In this document: positions 17,557-25,060 of the stretch, one piece after another | How positions within the stretch are numbered: the first letter of the stretch is position 1 | How the letters are laid out: every line of letters begins with the position of its first letter | Source of the DNA: CAVOHU01 sp963843385 | Lineage (GTDB): Bacteria > Acidobacteriota > Vicinamibacteria > Vicinamibacterales > JAKQTR01 | DNA length: 64,000 nt | Assembly (NCBI GenBank): GCA_963843385.1 | Contig: CAWJJY010000006.1 | Span: 1-64,000 of the forward strand | Direction: 5' to 3' | Made by a program: the position numbers and the translations under genes | The notes under the pieces: generated by a model | Seen by the model: only the letters and a program-made list of their open reading frames with translations | Told to the model about the DNA's origin: nothing | The model's database searches: none

Positions 17557-18621
17557 TCAGCGGTATTCTCTGAACGGCAGCTGGCACTCGTGCTTGCGAA
17601 GGAAGTTGAGGAACCTCTTGTAGTCGCCCGGATCCATGTTGAAGAGCTTGGTCAGGATCTTGTAACTGCCGCGCGCTTCATCCAGGCCCTTCGAGACCAG
17701 CTCCCGCAGGTTGCCGCGGGTGATCTCCCGCTGCATGTAGAGCGGATACACGGCGACCCAGAAGGACTCCTTCTTCTCGGTCATCTTCTTGAACAGCTCG
17801 TCTGCGACCGTGCGGCGGCGCTCGCGCTTGGGCCTCAGGCTGATGCTGCGCTGGGTGCGAATCTCGAGCGGCAGGTTGTCGCAGGTGATCTCCGGCCCGC
17901 ACCCGGAAACGGACAGCCGCTCGACAACGTTCGCCAGCTCGCGGACATTTCCCGGCCACGGGTACTCGGCCAGCGCGGCGTAGGCGTCGGGCGCGATCTT
18001 CGGGCGGTCGCCGTTGGTCCATCCCATGTTCTCGAAGAAATGATCGAGGAGCAGCGGGATGTCGTCGCGCCGCTCGCGCAGCGGCGGCACGTGGATGTTG
18101 ACGACGTTGATCCGGTAGTAGAGATCCTCGCGGAACAGCCCCTGCGCCACCATGTCGGGCAGCATGCGATTGGTGGCCACGATCACGCGCACGTTGAGCT
18201 GGCGGCCGACGCGGTCCGCGCCGACCTTCTGGAGTTCGCCAGTCTCGAGAAAGCGCAGCAGCATGCCCTGCATCCGCAGGCTCATCTCGCCGATCTCGTC
18301 GAGGAAGATGCTGCCCTCGTCGGCCTTCTCCAACATGCCCGGCCGGTCGCGATACGCGCCCGTGAAGCTGCCCTTCACATGGCCGAAGAGCTCGGATTCC
18401 AGCAGCGTCTCTGGCAGGCCCGCGCAGTTGACGGTGATGAAGGGCTGGGCGGCCCTCGGGCTGCCCGAGTGGACGGCCAGGGCGACGAGTTCCTTCCCGA
18501 CCCCGCTCTCGCCGGTGATCAGGATCTTCGCGTCCGACACGGCGACCCGCTCGATCTCCTGCTGGAGAGCGATCATGGCGGGGCTCTGGCCGACGAGACG
18601 CGCAAATCCGTTTCTCTTCAT
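17557..18621 (-). CDS. sigma-54-dependent transcriptional activator (activator 1)
   Basis: A 354-residue enhancer-binding protein with no receiver domain. The AAA+ core has Walker A GESGVGKE, the sigma-54 contact loop GSFTGA (a variant of GAFTGA), Walker B SIFLDEIGEM and the PWPGNVREL sensor segment. The C-terminus (about residues 270-354) is not a standard Fis helix-turn-helix but a domain with GSYKILTKLFNMDPGDYKRF and a terminal CQLPFREYR, shared with activator 2. It is embedded in the polysaccharide operon, overlapping the first PilZ gene by 4 bp and preceding the export gene by 50 bp, so it probably regulates that operon. Confidence 0.88.
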   Translation of the reverse strand: MKRNGFARLVGQSPAMIALQQEIERVAVSDAKILITGESGVGKELVALAVHSGSPRAAQPFITVNCAGLPETLLESELFGHVKGSFTGAYRDRPGMLEKADEGSIFLDEIGEMSLRMQGMLLRFLETGELQKVGADRVGRQLNVRVIVATNRMLPDMVAQGLFREDLYYRINVVNIHVPPLRERRDDIPLLLDHFFENMGWTNGDRPKIAPDAYAALAEYPWPGNVRELANVVERLSVSGCGPEITCDNLPLEIRTQRSISLRPKRERRRTVADELFKKMTEKKESFWVAVYPLYMQREITRGNLRELVSKGLDEARGSYKILTKLFNMDPGDYKRFLNFLRKHECQLPFREYR

Positions 18622-18968
18622 CCCTTGAGCCCACTCAACAGGTCGTCGATCACGAGCCGGGCCATCGGACCGACCGACCGGAATTCCCCGCCTACCCGGT
18701 AGCCTCCGGCGAAGTGGTCATAGTCGCCGGACGCGTGGCGGACCTGGATTTCCACGTCCAGCGGCCGTCCTCCCAGCCTGGCGATCACCCGTCGTCTTAC
18801 GCCGGGCTGCATGGGGAAGGGACACGCCATCAGCACGCCTTCGGAACTCATGTCCAGCAAACGGACGGCCATCGAGACTGGCCGCGTGACGATGGCGCCG
18901 CTGGTGACGGGCACCCGCGGCGAACGGCGACGCTCGTTTTCGACGTGCTCCATCTCAGGCCTCGCCAA
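18618..18968 (-). CDS. PilZ-domain protein (cyclic-di-GMP effector)
   Basis: A 116-residue single-domain protein. The two cyclic-di-GMP contact motifs are present: RRRSPRVPV near residue 13 and DMSSEGVLM near residue 39. It overlaps the sigma-54 activator gene by 4 bp, which links second-messenger sensing to transcription of the polysaccharide operon. The downstream WVG-type segment is less clear. Such small PilZ proteins act as adaptors rather than enzymes. Confidence 0.85.
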   Translation of the reverse strand: MARPEMEHVENERRRSPRVPVTSGAIVTRPVSMAVRLLDMSSEGVLMACPFPMQPGVRRRVIARLGGRPLDVEIQVRHASGDYDHFAGGYRVGGEFRSVGPMARLVIDDLLSGLKG

Positions 18969-18971
18969 CGG

Positions 18972-19310
18972 TCACGGGCGCCAGTTGCGCGGTGAACACT
19001 TCGTCAATCCATGCACTTGGTGTCGTTCATCCAGGTTGATGAACTCGAGACCCACCAGGTACTGCTGCCCGTTGCCCCCGTGGCCTGGCGGTGACTGGTG
19101 CCTGACCGCGGCACGGATTTCTGCGGAACTGGCTCCATGGATCATGTTGAGCACCAGGATTGACCCGACGAGGATCGGAGCCACCGATTCGACGAGCGCG
19201 CCCTCTCGGCCGAGGTTGCGAACGCGCAGCGGTTCGAGACCGTGGATGGAACCCAGCTGTTCCCCAACGAACTCGAAGCGCGGCGCCTGTCGGCGGTCGG
19301 CGTTGGACAT
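18972..19310 (-). CDS. PilZ-domain protein, first gene of the polysaccharide operon
   Basis: A 112-residue PilZ-like protein. The first motif is clear (DRRQAPRFEF) and the second is degenerate (NLGREGALV, with glycine in place of the usual serine), so cyclic-di-GMP binding is less sure than in its neighbour. The ATG at 19310 with GGGAG upstream is preferred; the longer frame reaching 19457 includes non-coding leader. It is 3 bp from the next PilZ gene and about 100 bp downstream of a strong sigma-54 promoter candidate. Confidence 0.8.
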   Translation of the reverse strand: MSNADRRQAPRFEFVGEQLGSIHGLEPLRVRNLGREGALVESVAPILVGSILVLNMIHGASSAEIRAAVRHQSPPGHGGNGQQYLVGLEFINLDERHQVHGLTKCSPRNWRP

Positions 19311-19417
19311 GATGACTCCCGATATGAAGACCCGGTTTGACTGGCGCAAAATCAGCTCGGACCGAACAGGATAATCGGCAGCACAACGGCACACGGCCGC
19401 GTCGGCCCCGGTAACCG

Positions 19418-19436
19418 TCAGCAAGGCGGACGCCAA
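19418..19436 (-). promoter_or_regulatory. putative sigma-54 promoter of the polysaccharide operon
   Basis: The minus strand reads TTGGCGTC-CGCC-TTGCTGA. GG (19434-19433) and GC (19422-19421) are 10 bases apart, and TTGGC and TTGCT match the consensus YTGGCACG-N4-TTGCW. The predicted start near 19410 gives a leader of about 100 nt to the first PilZ gene. Two sigma-54 activators are encoded on either side, which makes a chance match less likely. Confidence 0.6.
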
Positions 19437-19544
19437 GTCGGGCCGCGGGCACCGCACTGGGCCTGGCGGACTAAAGCCTCTGTTTTCTTAGGGAACGCGA
19501 CCACACGGGAGCTCGGGTGGCGGGGGGCCGTTCGAGAGCCGCGA

Positions 19545-19560
19545 CAATAGTCGTCTATTG
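19545..19560. promoter_or_regulatory. palindrome, candidate upstream activator site
   Basis: CAATAG-TCGT-CTATTG is a perfect 6-bp inverted repeat with a 4-bp centre. Its centre is about 118 bp upstream of the -24 element at 19434, the usual distance for an enhancer bound by a sigma-54 activator. The surrounding 19458-19616 stretch holds no gene. Either of the two neighbouring activators could be the ligand. Confidence 0.45.
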
Positions 19561-19616
19561 AGGCGACTTTTGTCTACCCTGGCGGTCCGGCGGGTATTTC
19601 AATCAGGGAATTCTGG

Positions 19617-19813
19617 CTATTTCGACTGAGACTCGGGCGCCTTGCCATCGCTGGAAGACGCCTCGGCGGGCACCCGGAAACTGTGGAACGGCAGATGGCA
19701 GTTGAACGCAGGGGATTCCGACTATTTCGACTGAGACTCGGGCGCCTTGCCGTCGCTGGCAGACGCCTCGGCGGGCACCCGGAAACTCTGGAACGGCAGA
19801 TGGCAGTTGAACG
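19617..19813. repeat. 105-bp-period tandem duplication of the end of the activator 2 gene
   Basis: Two 92-bp copies, 19617-19708 and 19722-19813, match except at three positions (for example TTGCCATCG against TTGCCGTCG). The second copy is the true 3' end of the activator gene on the minus strand; the first lies beyond the stop codon and still encodes the same tail CHLPF...VPAEAS...ESQSK. The duplication leaves the gene intact and places a decayed copy of its end between the gene and the operon promoter region. Confidence 0.9.
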
Positions 19814-20921
19814 TCCTGAGGAAGTTCAACAGCCGCTTGTACTCGGACGCCTCGATGTTGAAGATCTTGACCAGGGAACGGTAGCTCCCGCAGGTCTGCT
19901 GGAGGCCGAGCCGGACCGTTTCGCGGACGTCGTGGCGCGTAATGTCGCGGGCCATGAAGGGCTCGTGAACGACCGACCAGAAACACTCCCCCTGATCCAC
20001 CATGCGGCCGTACATCCGCTCGGCCACGGTCGACGAAGGTGCCGATGCGCCTTGTGAGGCGGAGTTCGGCACCGAAATCCAGAACTGCGGGGGAAGATCC
20101 TCGAGGGTGACGGCGTCACCGTTCGACCGCAGCACCGTTCGCTCGACGACGTTTCGCAGCTCGCGGATGTTGCCGGGCCACTGGTAGCGCACCAGCCGGT
20201 CGCGGACCTCGGGCGCGAGCGCCGGCGCCGCGCTTCCGCGCTTCTTGCTGTAGTCGGCCAGGAAGTAGTCGACCAGCGAGAGAATGTCCTCCGGACGTTC
20301 GCGAAGCGGCGGAACCCGCAGGCTGATGACGTTCAGCCGGTAGAACAGATCCTCGCGGAATTCGCCGGAGGCGATGCGCTGCGCGACATCGCGATTGGTA
20401 GCGGCGATGACTCGAACGTCCACGCGCCCGCGCGGGCCGTCGGCGCCCACCCGCTGGATCTCGCCGGTCTCGAGAAACCGGAGCAGGAGGACCTGCATCC
20501 GGAGGGACATCTCGCAGACCTCGTCCATGAACAGCGTCCCGGCATGGGCGAGCTCGAGCAGGCCGGACTTGTCGCGATAGGCCCCCGTGAAGCTGCCCCG
20601 CTCGTGGCCGAACAGCTCCGACTCGAGCAGCGAATCGGGGATTCCGGCGCAGTTGATGGCGACCATCCGCGCCTTGCGCCGATTGCTTCTGTCGTGGATC
20701 AGCTTCGCGACGACTTCCTTGCCGACGCCGCTCTCGCCGGTGATGAGCACCTTGGCGTCACACCGGCCCGCCCACTCGATTTCCTGCTCCAGTTGGCGGA
20801 CGGCCTCGCTGGATCCGGTCAGGCGACGTATGTCCGCCTGCTGAATGGCATCCTGGCGCGGGGGCGGGTTCGGGGCGAAGTCAACCAAAGTCGGCACGGA
20901 ATAATCGCTCACTGTAGTCAC
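19722..20921 (-). CDS. sigma-54-dependent transcriptional activator (activator 2)
   Basis: A 399-residue paralogue of activator 1. The AAA+ core shows Walker A GESGVGKE, GSFTGA loop, an altered Walker B LFMDEVCEM and YQWPGNIREL. There is no receiver domain; the N-terminal 35 residues are unstructured. The C-terminal domain again has CGSYRSLVKIFNIEASEYKR and CHLPFQSFR in place of a Fis domain, followed by a short charged tail that is duplicated downstream. The start is a GTG at 20921. A sigma-70 promoter candidate lies 40-65 bp upstream. It is probably a regulator of the adjacent polysaccharide operon. Confidence 0.88.
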   Translation of the reverse strand: MTTVSDYSVPTLVDFAPNPPPRQDAIQQADIRRLTGSSEAVRQLEQEIEWAGRCDAKVLITGESGVGKEVVAKLIHDRSNRRKARMVAINCAGIPDSLLESELFGHERGSFTGAYRDKSGLLELAHAGTLFMDEVCEMSLRMQVLLLRFLETGEIQRVGADGPRGRVDVRVIAATNRDVAQRIASGEFREDLFYRLNVISLRVPPLRERPEDILSLVDYFLADYSKKRGSAAPALAPEVRDRLVRYQWPGNIRELRNVVERTVLRSNGDAVTLEDLPPQFWISVPNSASQGASAPSSTVAERMYGRMVDQGECFWSVVHEPFMARDITRHDVRETVRLGLQQTCGSYRSLVKIFNIEASEYKRLLNFLRTFNCHLPFQSFRVPAEASASDGKAPESQSK

Positions 20922-20959
20922 TGGGCCTACATTCGACGCGCCAGCGCTAGGGGAGGAGA

Positions 20960-20988
20960 ATTATCCCCCAAGCGCGCTCGGGGATCAA
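20960..20988 (-). promoter_or_regulatory. sigma-70-type promoter of activator 2
   Basis: On the minus strand TTGATC (20988-20983) and GATAAT (20965-20960) are separated by 17 bp, four and five matches of six to the -35 and -10 consensus. Transcription would begin near 20953, about 30 nt before the GTG start. This suggests constitutive expression of the activator. Confidence 0.55.
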
Positions 20989-21114
20989 GCGCCAACCAGG
21001 CCTTGGGCCGGCACTTTCCTCGCGTTTGAATGACGCGGCGCGGCCCGAAAAGTTGGTCCTTCTTCGGGCTGGGAGCGTAGACGCCTGGTCGTTCGACGTC
21101 GAGGCTATGGACAC

Positions 21115-21198
21115 TTAGACCGCCATGTCATCCAGAAGTGACATCGCAGACATGGCGATCGCGGCATCTGCAAGCGACTGGCCATTGCCACGAGCCAT
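21115..21198 (-). CDS. possible small protein, 27 residues
   Basis: In the 490-bp gap upstream of activator 2 the minus strand has a short frame starting MARGNGQSLADAAIAM and ending LLDDMAV. The ATG at 21198 has a GGGGAGGA ribosome-site-like run 10-15 bases upstream. The predicted peptide is an amphipathic alanine/methionine-rich helix. A sigma-54-like sequence, TGGCCAG-TCGC-TTGCA, lies inside it on the same strand (21184-21169), so the region may instead be a promoter for activator 2. Only one of the two readings is likely to be right, and coding status is weak. Confidence 0.25.
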   Translation of the reverse strand: MARGNGQSLADAAIAMSAMSLLDDMAV

Positions 21199-21412
21199 GA
21201 CACATCGTCCTCCCCTCTTCAGGACCGTCGGGGAGATGTCGCGCCGGGCGTGCTGCGCTCAACGTGATCACCGTCTGGCCAGGCCTCACGGGGACGGGCT
21301 CGCGGGAGTCATCCATCGTGGATTGATGGGATTCAGGCAGACTTGGCTACAACTCTCGTAGCCTGTTCGGGCCCTTCGCGGCGACAAAACGGGCGGTGGA
21401 GTGGAAGAGTTC

Positions 21413-22258
21413 CTAGCTGAGTCCCGCGAGAAATCGAAGCAGTTGCCGGCTGACGTGGACCTGGCCAGCGGCGTTCAGGTGGCCGTTGTCTTCTGTGTAT
21501 GCGGGAAAGAGCGACGGCTGAGAATCTCCCCCGATGTTCATTCGATAGCGGGTGCCATCCGGTGATGTGGCTTCCCACTCGGCGAGGTCGAAGAGGCGTC
21601 CTCCCTTGCCGTATGCCGCGCGCAGCTTCTCGTTGAATGCCTGGCGTGCCTTGTTCTCCGCCTCGCCGTCCACCGTCCGGCCGATCAGGTGCTTCACCCA
21701 GGTCTTCCAGCCGGTGGGAAACTGCTGAATGGGAGCCGTCAGGTACACGAAGGTGACCTTCGGATACTCGGCCTCGAGCGCGGCCATGGCGCTCCGGTAA
21801 CTCTGGAACAGCGACTCGGTGTCGGTCCGCGCATCGATGTCGACGAAGCAGAACTTGAGAAACGCGACGTCGACCTTGTCGGCCATCCCGCTTTCCATCA
21901 CTTGCCTGAACGCCGCGATCTTCGAGAGCGGCTCGGTGTTTCTCCCGACCCTGGAATGGGCGAAGGTTCCCTCGGTCACCTGCAAGGGGTCCGAGGTCTC
22001 CTTGAGGGTCAACCGAATCGCGGGGTTGTCCTTCTCGACGCGGCCGATGCCTTCGACGATGTTGTAGCCGACGGATTGATGACCGAAGTAGAAGCGCTTG
22101 TGCGAGAGCGCATCCCACTGCGCCGCGGTGATGGATTTCAGGTCGTTCGAGAACGCGTCGGTGGTTGCCATGGGTTTTGATCCGCAGGACACGGTCGTCA
22201 GGCACGCCAGCAGAGCCAGACCCAGAGAGAGTGTGTGTTGCCGTGTTCGGATAGCCAT
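21413..22258 (-). CDS. SGNH/GDSL-like lipoprotein (copy B)
   Basis: A 281-residue lipoprotein starting MAIRTRQHTLSLGLALLACL with lipobox-like TVSCGS. It is a clear paralogue of the operon gene at 7103-7957: FYFGHQSVGYNIVEGI, VDVAFLKFCFVDID, VTFVYLTAPI, AFNEKLRAAYG, LFDLAEWE and TEDNGHLNAAG align throughout. The serine in GHQS and the late Asp/His are candidate catalytic residues. It is transcribed alone. I chose the ATG at 22258 because the signal peptide starts there; the frame is open to 22306. Its occurrence near the polysaccharide locus suggests a shared substrate. Confidence 0.75.
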   Translation of the reverse strand: MAIRTRQHTLSLGLALLACLTTVSCGSKPMATTDAFSNDLKSITAAQWDALSHKRFYFGHQSVGYNIVEGIGRVEKDNPAIRLTLKETSDPLQVTEGTFAHSRVGRNTEPLSKIAAFRQVMESGMADKVDVAFLKFCFVDIDARTDTESLFQSYRSAMAALEAEYPKVTFVYLTAPIQQFPTGWKTWVKHLIGRTVDGEAENKARQAFNEKLRAAYGKGGRLFDLAEWEATSPDGTRYRMNIGGDSQPSLFPAYTEDNGHLNAAGQVHVSRQLLRFLAGLS

Positions 22259-22297
22259 GTTCACTGCTCCGGAGATACGAAGGCGCGCAAGGACAAG

Positions 22298-22326
22298 ACG
22301 ATACACCGGGGGCGGATGCGGTGCAA
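22298..22326 (-). promoter_or_regulatory. weak sigma-70-type promoter before SGNH copy B
   Basis: TTGCAC and TATCGT on the minus strand are 17 bp apart, three and four consensus matches. The start would be about 30 nt before the gene's ATG. It is the best candidate in the gap but not a strong one. Confidence 0.3.
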
Positions 22327-22328
22327 TT

Positions 22329-22572
22329 GGGCATCAGGCTGGCGGCTGGCGGCTGGCGGCTCGCGGCTGGCGACAGCTTTGGCGGCGAGCAGCTCGGTCG
22401 CCGAGCGCGTCCCTTGAGCCGAGCCGATGGCGGCAGTCTGCAAAGAGCATCGCAAGGGCCGAAATCCGCGATGGGGAGGGGACCCGTCGCCACCGCCGAC
22501 AGAACCCTGAAGATGCTCTTTGCCGCCCTTCGACGTTGCTCAGGGCGCCCCGAGCAAGGCCGAGGGGCGGCG
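22329..22572. repeat. GGCTGGC-rich simple repeat and REP-like palindrome
   Basis: 22337-22378 is a run of GGCGGCTGGCGGCT-type units. Further on, 22522-22571 forms a long imperfect palindrome centred on GGGCGCCC (22543-22550), with arms TTGCTCA and CGAGCAA flanked by GCCGCCC and GGGCGGC. The same palindrome occurs at 32752-32801 inside a larger repeat. No gene is seen between 22259 and 22680. Confidence 0.6.
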
Positions 22573-22680
22573 AGCGCGAGCGGGACCGCGACGCGACCGA
22601 GTGGCTCACCGCCGGCTGGCGGCCGAGGTCGACTTTCCCTGTCCGCTGCCTGGCTCAGAGTCCCGGCCTTCACCTGTTAC

Positions 22681-22873
22681 CTCCGGGTGATATTGGCCGA
22701 TGCTATTTTAGCCGGGCAATACTTGGAGGAGGTGTTTTACCCGGGCTATACTGGCCGTGGCTGTTTTACCCGGGCTATACTGGCCGGAGCTGTTTTACCT
22801 GGGTGATATTAACAGGTGCTGTTTTACCCAGGTGATATTGACAGGCATTGTTTTACCCGGATACAATAACGCC
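22681..22873 (+). repeat. tandem array of 29-bp promoter-like units upstream of DUF2239 gene
   Basis: Six to seven units with a 29-bp period lead straight into the start codon at 22874. The clearest begin at 22732, 22761, 22790, 22819, 22848, each with TGTTTTACC followed by CGGGCTATACTGG or TGGGTGATATTAACAG-type sequence. Each unit holds a near-palindrome TTACCCGGGTGA and a -10-like TATACT or GATATT. Copies nearest the gene also carry TTAACA or TTGACA. There are no unique spacers, so this is not a CRISPR. The period equals the length of one promoter, suggesting amplified operator/promoter units. Confidence 0.85.
22838..22867 (+). promoter_or_regulatory. strong sigma-70 promoter giving a leaderless DUF2239 transcript
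   Basis: TTGACA (22838-22843), an 18-bp spacer and TACAAT (22862-22867). The transcription start, six to seven bases downstream, falls on or within a base of the ATG at 22874, so the mRNA would have no leader. Consistent with this, no Shine-Dalgarno sequence precedes the gene. The spacer contains one TTTTACCCGG operator-like core. Confidence 0.7.
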
Positions 22874-23503
22874 ATGACATCGAATCCACATGACGAAGTA
22901 AAGCTCGATCAGTCAATCCGTTGCACGGCCTTCGAGGGCTCGACGCGGATCGCGTCCGGCGACCTCGAGCTGGTTGCCGTCGCGGCGAAACAGGTCGTCG
23001 AGGCCGGTCGGACCTTGCCTGTCCTCATCTTCGACGACACGACCAGCCGAGTCATCGAGGTGGATTTTCGGGGCACCTCGGACGAAGTGCGGCGACGGAT
23101 CCGGGAGCAGGAGAGCCAGCCTCCGCAGGAGGTTCAGCCGGCGGCGGGAGACGAGGGGCCGCACCGGCCAGGACGCCCTCGTCTGGGTGTGGTCGCGCGC
23201 GAGGTCACCTTGCTGCCCAGGCATTGGACATGGCTGACCGAACAGCCCGGCGGCGCTTCGGCTGCTCTTCGACGACTGGTCGACGAAGCGAGACGCGCGA
23301 ATGTCGAGCGGGACCGGATTCGCCAATCGCAGGAATCCGCCTACCGGTTCATGTCCGCGATGGCCGGGAACGAACGCGGGTTCGAGGAGGCGACACGCGC
23401 GCTGTTCGCCGGCGACAGTGAGCGCTTCGACGAATGCGTGGTGAGCTGGCCCGCAGATGTCCGCGACCACGCGCGAACGCTCGCGTTCGGCAAAGGCGCC
23501 TGA
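22874..23503 (+). CDS. DUF2239 family protein
   Basis: A 209-residue soluble protein matching the DUF2239 family, whose conserved block RPRLGVVAREVTLLPRHW-TWLTEQPGGASAALRRLVDEAR is intact in the middle. The N-terminal third (about residues 1-70) is a small beta-rich region and the C-terminal part (SAYRFMSAMAGNERGFEEAT) is helical. The function of the family is not known to me. The start at MTSNPHDEV is chosen because upstream codons in the same frame only translate the 29-bp repeat array. It stands alone, with its own promoter. Confidence 0.85.
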   Translation: MTSNPHDEVKLDQSIRCTAFEGSTRIASGDLELVAVAAKQVVEAGRTLPVLIFDDTTSRVIEVDFRGTSDEVRRRIREQESQPPQEVQPAAGDEGPHRPGRPRLGVVAREVTLLPRHWTWLTEQPGGASAALRRLVDEARRANVERDRIRQSQESAYRFMSAMAGNERGFEEATRALFAGDSERFDECVVSWPADVRDHARTLAFGKGA

Positions 23504-23656
23504 CGCGCAGGCGGGCGGCCCACATCGAGTCCGCCGGGCGCTCAGGATCGGCAACGGCGCCTGGCGCACCGGAGTCCGGTCCGCCACGAGACCGCGGCCA
23601 CTCCCTTTCGACCAACGCTCGATGCCGCGTCGCCCGTCCGCGGGCGAAATCCGAAT

Positions 23657-25060
23657 TCAGGCCGGCTCGCCAAGGTGCGACGGGTCCGTCACCGCGTCGA
23701 GAAAGCCGCTGAACACTTCCAGCGCTCGCGCAAGGTCCGATTCGGTGTGGGCCACCGACATCAACCACTGCTCGTCCAGGCCCGGCGGGAAGAGCACGCC
23801 CCGGTTGACGCCCCAGATCCATTGCGCGAAGGCGAGATCGAAATCGGTCGCCAGGTAGTCCCGGTAGTTCCGAACGAGGGAGCGGGACCACGTGACGCAT
23901 CCCTTCGCACCGCACTGCACGACGTGTGCGGGCATGTCCCGCTTCGACAGGAGCGCCTGGCAGTCGGCGACGAAGCGGCCGTTTCGTTCGATGATCCGGC
24001 TGGTTTCGGCCGGCGTGCAGATCTCGGCCAGCACCGTTCGCGCGGCAGCCATGCACAGCGGGTTCCCGTTGTAGGTGCCGACGTGGACCACACGGCCGTC
24101 CGCGATCGCGTCCATGCACTGGCTCGATCCCCCGAACGCGCCGAGCGGCAGCCCGCCGCCGATGGACTTTCCTACGGACATCAGATCGGGCGTGACGCCG
24201 AGCTTCCAGCCGACGCCGTGCCAGCCTGCCGTGATCCCGGTCTTCACTTCGTCGAAGAGCAGCAGCGTTCCGTAGTGCCTCGTGATTTCGCGGACCGACT
24301 CCAGGTACCCGGGCTTCGGCATGCAGATGCCGATGTTCTGCATCACCGGTTCGACGATGAAGCAGGCGACGTCGCGCGGCGCGAGGGCGCGCGTCAACGC
24401 ATCGGGATCGTTGAACGGCACGACGGCCGTGTCACCGAGCACGCCTGGCGTCATGCCCTGGGTCGACGCCACGGGTCGCGGCGCGTCGGCCGGGCCCGCG
24501 GCCCCGAGCTCGGGCTTGGTCGAAACAAGGACCTGGTCGTGGTGACCGTGGTAGCCGCCTTCGACCTTCACGATGCGGTTTCTGCCGGTGACTCCCCGTG
24601 CAACCCGGATGGCGTCCATCGTCGCTTCGGTTCCGGAGTTCGTGAAGCGCCACTGCGGCAGACCGAACCGATCGGCGAGCATCTCGGCGACCAACGCATT
24701 GTCTTCGCACGGGCTGACGAACAGCGTCCCGCGGGCGAGTTGCTCGCTGACCGCTCGTCGCAGCGTCGGATGCCCGTGGCCCGTCAGCAACGCGCCGTAG
24801 CCGAGCGTGAAGTCGATGTACTGATGCCCGTCGACGTCCTCCATGTGTGCACCGGAGGCGGATCGGATGACCAGCGGATGCGGTTCGTAGAACTGGAAGC
24901 TCGAGGCCACGCCGAGTGGAAGCACCCGCTCCGCGCGCGCCATCGCGCGCTCGGATGCCGGTGTCCGGAGCACGTACTTCACCAGCTCCCGCTTCGCAAT
25001 TTCTCGCGCGGCTTCGCCGAGAGACATCGTCATCGGATCGGCCGCGCGCCTCGGCTCCAT
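23657..25060 (-). CDS. class III aminotransferase, glutamate-1-semialdehyde aminomutase-like
   Basis: A 467-residue PLP enzyme of the GSA-aminomutase/class III group. Conserved segments are YIDFTLGYGALLTGHGHP, FTNSGTEATMDAIRVAR, GGYHGHHDQ, LLLFDEVKTGI and the PLP lysine in MSVGKSIGGGLPLGAFGG. It is longer than housekeeping HemL and differs in its N-terminus, so a secondary-metabolic or amine-degrading role is more likely than tetrapyrrole synthesis. The ATG at 25060 has an AAGGAGGA ribosome site. A weak promoter TTGTAG-18-CAGAAT lies just upstream. The gene is divergent from a phosphotriesterase-like hydrolase. Confidence 0.85.
   Translation of the reverse strand: MEPRRAADPMTMSLGEAAREIAKRELVKYVLRTPASERAMARAERVLPLGVASSFQFYEPHPLVIRSASGAHMEDVDGHQYIDFTLGYGALLTGHGHPTLRRAVSEQLARGTLFVSPCEDNALVAEMLADRFGLPQWRFTNSGTEATMDAIRVARGVTGRNRIVKVEGGYHGHHDQVLVSTKPELGAAGPADAPRPVASTQGMTPGVLGDTAVVPFNDPDALTRALAPRDVACFIVEPVMQNIGICMPKPGYLESVREITRHYGTLLLFDEVKTGITAGWHGVGWKLGVTPDLMSVGKSIGGGLPLGAFGGSSQCMDAIADGRVVHVGTYNGNPLCMAAARTVLAEICTPAETSRIIERNGRFVADCQALLSKRDMPAHVVQCGAKGCVTWSRSLVRNYRDYLATDFDLAFAQWIWGVNRGVLFPPGLDEQWLMSVAHTESDLARALEVFSGFLDAVTDPSHLGEPA

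Noticed and set aside
125..19310. An exosortase (XrtA) gene or PEP-CTERM substrate in the window
   Set aside because: Locus type suggests one nearby, but no multi-helix exosortase and no PEP-CTERM sorting tail was found here; it may lie beyond the left edge.
21001..21035. Plus-strand sigma-54-like site (GGCACTTTCCTCGC)
   Set aside because: Spacing fits, but no plus-strand gene follows for more than 1.8 kb.
22732..22873. 29-bp direct repeats as a CRISPR array
   Set aside because: Units are directly adjacent with no unique spacers, no cas gene is present, and the last unit is a promoter ending at a start codon.
22757..23503. Longer DUF2239 protein starting at 22757
   Set aside because: The extra 39 codons only translate the repeat array (reading VLPG/ILTG-like units) and precede the predicted transcript start.
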